Assembly: GCA_025345505.1 (NCBI GenBank)
Contig: JANVCC010000021.1
Span: 33,226,893-33,290,892, forward strand
DNA length: 64,000 nt
DNA from: Todiramphus chloris collaris
Taxonomy: Eukaryota; Chordata; Aves; Coraciiformes; Alcedinidae
Direction of reading: 5' to 3'
The notes below the pieces were generated by a model that saw only the letters and a list, made by a program, of their open reading frames with translations, was not told the DNA's origin and ran no database searches. Positions 59,385-64,000 of this stretch are shown in pieces; the first letter of the stretch is position 1; every line of letters starts with the position of its first letter. The translations under genes and the position numbers were made by a program.

Positions 59385-59690
59385 ACACAGTGAGACTGAT
59401 GAACTTGCAGTTTGCTGAATTGGTCTTTTATGATGATGGGTGTAACATTTGCTTGTTAGGGACCTTTTCTAGTCTCCACAACTTTTAAAAAATGTCCTTA
59501 CAAGGACATTAGATAGTTTTCACATCATGCTTGGATGCAGACTGTCAGGTCCCATGGACTTGGATGAAATTAGGTCTCTCTTAGTAATCCTTGATGTGAT
59601 CACTATCCACTGCTGTTGATTCTCTTCCCTGAACCTTGTCACTAAGCACAGAGGCCTGGGAGACTTTTCTTGTGAAAGTTGATGCAATTG
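59385..59690 (-). mobile_element. Older CR1 LINE, upstream portion beyond the inserted CR1
   Basis: The plus-strand text GAGACTGATGAACTTGCAGT, GATGGGTGTAACATTTGC and GTCAGGTCCCATGGACTTGG is the antisense of CR1 ORF2 just upstream of the palm (fingers and linker). It is in the order expected if it continues the copy at 56956-57930. It also contains a 9-bp inverted repeat (59491-59510). It is highly diverged. Confidence 0.7.
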
Positions 59691-59699
59691 AAAAAGAAC

Positions 59700-59935
59700 T
59701 AGAAAGACAGATTTGTTACTGAGTGTGCATAATAAAAGGGCAAGTAGCTGTGAATTCCAGTTAGGTATCAGGAAACATTGTGTGTCCTGAAGGATCTAAC
59801 AGAGAGGCAGTGGATGCATCATTCATGAAAACATTCAAATCTTATTTTGATATGGACCTAAACAATATGATTTGCTTCGGTGGCACCAGATGACCACCCT
59901 TCTAACTTCAGTAATTCCATGATTTGTGGAGCTGA
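59700..59935 (+). mobile_element. CR1 LINE 3' terminal fragment, diverged
   Basis: Text near 59800-59850 (GAGAGGCAGTGGATGCATCA, then AAAACATTCAAATC) matches the end of CR1 ORF2, and TAATTCCATGATTTG near 59910-59925 resembles the 3' terminus. Confidence 0.6.
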
Positions 59936-61986
59936 AAGTGAATCAAGCTATTCCTGTCACTCAGCTTTTGTTGAGGCCAGCCACTTGGAGTTTGAGCTTC
60001 TCTTTTGTGCTTACATTTCTAGACATACAAACTGTTAGAAAGGGACAGCAAATTTATGAGGCAGGTTTCCTTTCCTTTACCTATGTTAAGAGCCAGCTAG
60101 CTGTGCTGTAGTTACATACTGAAAGAACACTCCTGTTCAAGAACTTGCTACCAGGTGAAAACATGTTGCTCTAGTGTTCTCATTTCTTGTGTAGATAATT
60201 CAATGGGAGTTTTAAGTTGAAAACACAAAAATGGTTGTTATATACAAGACAAATGCAACTATATTAGAGACTGAATTCTAGCAGAGGTTGCACATTAAGA
60301 AATTCACATCTATCCATGCATAAACCCACATTAAGTAGTGCATTAGGCTATTCCAATGGGCTTACCAACATCATTTTAGAATAAACTATTTGTGTGTAAT
60401 TCTCTGTCTCCTGGCTTGCGAATTCAGAAGTCAAGATTGTACTTGTTCTAAGTCAGTCAAATATTTAAGATGACCCTTGCCAGAATGTGGCAAGAGAATC
60501 TGAGAACCTGTTAATTGTCCAAGATGTTGTTTGGACATACATGTTTTATGTATTTGAAAACACAAATCCGTTGCAAATGAAAAGTTAAAATGATGCAACA
60601 ACAATATTTTTTAATATAATTACATTATTTATATAGTATACAAAACAATATATTATAGTTACAAGCCAAAATTTGTGCATCCCAGATCAAGGAAATATTT
60701 TTTTTTACTTTTGTGTGCCTTACAATGCTGAATGAACTCAGGTCTGAACTTAGAGACAACCTCAAACCAGTTCATGCAAACACACTATTGGCTGGATTGC
60801 AGCTGCTAATGATCTGTAAAAGGAAAGTCAATTTACCCCTTGATGGAGATTACTGTACCAAATGTAGCAAAAAACTATGTGAAATGATTGTTGTTCAGTG
60901 GGGAAAGATACTATTAGTGTGTCCAGTTTCTTTTATGGGGCAAAGAAAATAGGTCTGTCTTCTTCTGTTAATTTTTAAATCAAAGGCTTGCACAAAATAA
61001 TTTGTAGTTTTGCTTTTCTGCTGTTTAATAATGCAAACATTAATTTTATATATGAATGTATTACTATATCTACAATTTCATAGTTCCTTTCATCTGTACT
61101 TACCAACCCTTAGATCAATAAACTATTTAAATTATGAAATTTTGTAGCTTCCCTGGTTAGAACAGAGTCAGGCTAAATAACTTTTTAATGTACTATTGAT
61201 ATTCCCACATACCTTGATTGGTCTGCCTTGTATTTGTAATTTTTCTTCACTTCTGCTAAGCATACTGTAATTCTCAGTCCTAGAGAGTCTTGAATTTTCC
61301 ACTGAAGTTGATTAATGAAAAACATATTCCCTGTTTCTCTTTTTTCCAATTATCTGAACATAGATTTTAATTTTTATTTGTTGTTTGTTATGAAGAACTC
61401 TCGTAATGGTCAGTGTCATGAAGCAATGTGTTCACAGTATTTTTTCCAGAAACACCAAAAAGTATGCTTAAAGAATTTTGAATCCTTAAAGCTAAGTCTT
61501 GTTTGAACACAAGAAGGAAAAGCTAAGTTTTCAAATAGATGAACTCAGAGTGAATTCTCAGAGAGAATAACAATAGATTGTTTGGAAAATGACTGAGAAA
61601 TACAAAAGAGAAAGGAAGAGAAAGAGAAAAAAGAAAGAAAATTAAAAAGACAAAGAGAAATACAAAGAGAAAAATGGAAAATGGAAAGGAAAAGGAAAAG
61701 CAAGGTAGAATACTTCATACAATAATATGCAGCAATTATTTATTACTAATATACATAGTAATAGGCTGGGACTAACATGATATTAGATTAAGCATAAATC
61801 TAATCACCAAGCTCTCATGATCCCCAGTATTACCTACTTAAGACTCAGTTTCCTGCTCATCTCTCAGGTAAGTGGGGAAGTGACACCTTGTAAGAGGAAT
61901 CCTAAGGGCCATTAGGGCTTTAGGACCTATAGCATAGGAAAGGAGAGGGAGGAACTGAGATCGGCCTTTGCACAATAGTGCTAACC
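59936..61986. other. AT-rich stretch, no gene recognised
   Basis: Contains a purine-rich tract at 61595-61705. A 79-codon plus frame at 60713-60952 has no recognisable motif. Confidence 0.5.
61595..61705. repeat. Purine-rich (GAAA-type) tract, about 110 bp
   Basis: Nearly all A and G on the plus strand, with irregular GAAA, GGAAAA and AGAGAAA units and a few T and C interruptions. Confidence 0.85.
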
Positions 61987-62713
61987 TGTAGAGGTTTTGG
62001 GGAGTTATTCTGTTTTCCTTCACTTAAAGAATTTTTCCATACTTGTTTGTCAGGGAGGTAAATGGCCGCACTTGAGAGAGACAAAAGGACCTGGCCACAG
62101 GGGGAGGGGTCCAGCCTGCCGAGTAAAGGGGGTTGGGTGGAGCCCCTGGGGCTCTTGCTTGGTTTGCTCCCTGCATTCAAGGAGGAGAAGCTGCCCTCGT
62201 GGTGCAGACAACTCTCCCTGCTGCATCTCCTGCTCTCCCTGCTGCCTACCAAGGATCCGCGGAACACCGGGATCAGCTTGGAGAGAAGTCGTCCCTGCTT
62301 CGCCTCCTGCTTTTCCTCCTACCCCTGCTGTCTCCTGAGGATCCTGCTGGACACCGGGATCGGCTGCCCAGGGGGGTTTGTGACGCGGGATTCCCGTCGG
62401 CCATTGCCACGTGAGGCCTGAGCTGGCTCCAGAGCGGCGGGGAGACCATCGCGCCCTCCCTGCTCCCCGGGAGCCCCCGAGAGGTTGGCACTGGGTTCCC
62501 TGTGCTGTTTTCCTGTTACTGCCGTAGTTACTGTTGTTTGTTTGTCTTGTTATATATATAATTAGTAAAGAACTGTTATTCCTGTTCCTCATATCTTTGC
62601 CTGAAAGCCCCTTAATTTAAAATTACAAGCATTCGGAGGGGAGGGGGTTGCATTTCCATTCCAAGGGGGGCTCCTGCCTTCCTTGGCAGACACCTGTCTT
62701 TCAAACCAAGACA
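61987..62713 (+). mobile_element. Solo LTR with perfect 5-bp target duplication, CpG-rich; fossil
   Basis: The LTR runs from TGTAGAGGTTTTGGGG to CAAACCAAGACA, 727 bp with TG...CA ends. It is flanked by TAACC at 61982-61986 and 62714-62718, a perfect 5-bp duplication as made by ERVL-like elements. The first two thirds are GC- and CpG-rich, with an imperfect internal duplication of about 77-87 bp (62216-62292 and 62293-62379). The last third has an AT-rich ATATATAATTAGTAAAG segment near 62555, the likely signal region, and a G-rich terminal part. No internal region is present. Frames of up to 180 codons across it are by-products of the GC-rich composition. Confidence 0.87.
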
Positions 62714-62718
62714 TAACC

Positions 62719-63279
62719 CTATTTAGTATTGTCTGTGGTAAAAAAAAAAAAATAAATATTTTAAGACTGCAATGAAACTACTGAATTAACATGAACAAAC
62801 TGATTGTAGTGATGATTAAACTCATTTAATAAAGCAGAGGATGGATAACACAATAAAGAGGCTATTAAGGCAGCTCCAGAATGAGATCAAAAGAACTGGT
62901 TACCTCTGGCTCTGCTTTGAGAACCACAATTTGGAGGGAAGAACTGTAAGTTGAGGACAAAATAAATGGTTATCTTTAGATCAGTTCCAGAAATGTGGCA
63001 GGGATAAGAAGCAACCTGTCTGGAGAATTTCTGGAAGTAAAGTTCAAAAGGCCATGCATAGGTCCCAGGATATTTTTTAGGAAATGGAAAGACAAGTCAA
63101 AGATTACAAGTGTGTATCAGCAGAAGAAGGATTGGTATTGTTGACCGTAGCAGCACAAAAGGCAAACATATTCTCCAGGAAACCTCGATACTCCATCTAG
63201 GATTACTGTGGGACCCTTGCCATCAGCATGGACTCCAGGGAATCACAGATGAGTCTTGTGGGTCTTAAGAGTTATGAGA
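62719..63279. other. No gene recognised
   Basis: Mixed sequence between an LTR and a CR1 end. It may include more diverged CR1 upstream of 63280, but I could not confirm this. Confidence 0.45.
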
Positions 63280-63645
63280 ATTCAGGGATTAAAGCTGGAG
63301 AAGAGGAGACTTAGGAGAGATATTATCACTCTGTACATGTGGTTTTACTGAGTTGGGCTGTGGTCTCTTTTCCTAGAAAGCAAATGATAAGACAAGATGA
63401 AATGGCCTCAAGTTGTGCCAGGAGAGGTTCTTTTTGGGAATATTAGGAAAAACTTCTTCACTGAAAGGCTGCCCAGGGAGGTGGTGGAGTCACCATCTCT
63501 AGAGGTATTTCAAAGATGTGTAGATGAGGTGCTTAGGGACATGGTTTAGTGGTGAGATTGGCAGTGTTACGTTAATAGTTGGACTCAATGATCTTAAAGG
63601 TCTTTTCCAACCTGAAGAACTCTTATGATTCTATGATTTATGCAA
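63280..63645 (+). mobile_element. CR1 LINE 3' terminal fragment
   Basis: It begins with CTGGAGAAGAGGAGACTTAG (the LEKRRLRG region), continues through GAAAAACTTCTTCACTGAAA, GCCCAGGGAGGTGGTGGAG and GGGACATGGTTTAGTGG, and ends TTATGATTCTATGATT near 63640. It is a typical CR1 end, with internal deletions and frameshifts in the ORF2 tail. Confidence 0.92.
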
Positions 63646-64000
63646 CTACTAGCTACTGTGCATGTTTTTACTGACATCACCATATCTATCTTATGTGTAT
63701 CTCACGGTTAAATATTTCTTTGACATCTGCCTCACTGTTTGAATAATATGTTGCAGTCTATATAAACTATTAATCTATAGAAGTTATATACCTCACAGAA
63801 TTAGTATCCATCTTTGGTAACACCACTGTGTTCTCCTGTCTAACTGTTAGCGGTTTCACATTGAAACAGACTGCTTCTTGATATTTCTTAAGTTGCTACT
63901 TTCCTCTTTGCTTCTTCTTAATAGAGTTTCTACATCTTCGTGTGCTCTTGTCTGTTTTAACTCCAGGTGACTTGAGTTCTTTGGTTTTTAATGGATTTTG
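63646..64000. other. No gene recognised to window end
   Basis: AT-rich sequence without classifiable features. Confidence 0.5.

Noticed and set aside
62050-62592. 180-codon minus frame and several plus frames
   Set aside because: They fall in the GC-rich part of an LTR, where stop codons are rare. Low-complexity Pro/Ser/Gly/Arg content and no family resemblance.
1-64000. CRISPR arrays, bacterial operons, tRNA or rRNA genes
   Set aside because: No regularly spaced repeats, no cloverleaf with A and B boxes, and no rRNA text were seen. The sequence is of animal type.

Overview
The window looks like bird nuclear DNA, most likely from a neoavian (perhaps passerine) species. The evidence is repeat content alone: many 5'-truncated copies of the avian LINE CR1, several ending in the typical CR1 terminus built on ATTCTATG-like 8-mers, plus avian endogenous-retrovirus long terminal repeats (LTRs). 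The background is AT-rich with many poly(A)/poly(T) runs. I found no exon, RNA gene or operon-like feature that I can attribute to a host gene. Open reading frames above about 140 codons lie in CR1 copies, on their opposite strand, or inside LTRs; the single exception is a weak 143-codon frame near 41.1-41.5 kb. The window therefore reads as intergenic or deep intronic DNA.

Layout. 0-5.7 kb: an LTR-like piece at the left edge, an ERVK-like LTR (about 1.08-1.58 kb, minus strand) and an LTR of 'family 1' (5.13-5.68 kb, minus). 8.5-10.4 kb: a decayed CR1 covering the endonuclease and the start of the reverse transcriptase, lacking its 3' end. About 11.3-11.7 kb: a very old CR1 scrap. 15.4-24 kb: four minus-strand CR1 copies, mixed with long A/T runs that may be tails of non-CR1 retrocopies. 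26.8-28.4 kb: a 'family 2' LTR split by a CR1 insertion. 29.7-31.7 kb: the longest CR1 (about 2 kb). 35.3-36.6 kb: a family 1 LTR split by a family 2 LTR that is flanked by a perfect 5-bp target duplication. 37.6-37.8 kb: a family 1 scrap. 38.5-39.3 kb: an old CR1 of a different lineage. 49.5-50.8 kb: a fairly well-kept CR1 3' end, then a family 1 LTR. 57-59.9 kb: CR1 inserted into an oppositely oriented CR1, plus a third CR1 end. 62.0-62.7 kb: a GC- and CpG-rich solo LTR with a perfect 5-bp duplication. 63.3-63.6 kb: a final CR1 end.

The elements do not work together as a system; they are layers of insertion. Three nested pairs give relative ages: family 2 LTR after family 1, CR1 after family 2, and a younger CR1 after an older CR1. 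All LTRs assigned to a family from about 1 to 51 kb lie on the minus strand, which weakly hints that the window might be intronic to a plus-strand gene. I did not find a previously undescribed functional system. The best leads are the nested insertions, the GC-rich block at 23.4-23.7 kb with a poly(A)-like tail, and similar tail-like runs at 16.4 and 18.6 kb. Family assignments rest on remembered consensus sequences, not on a database search.
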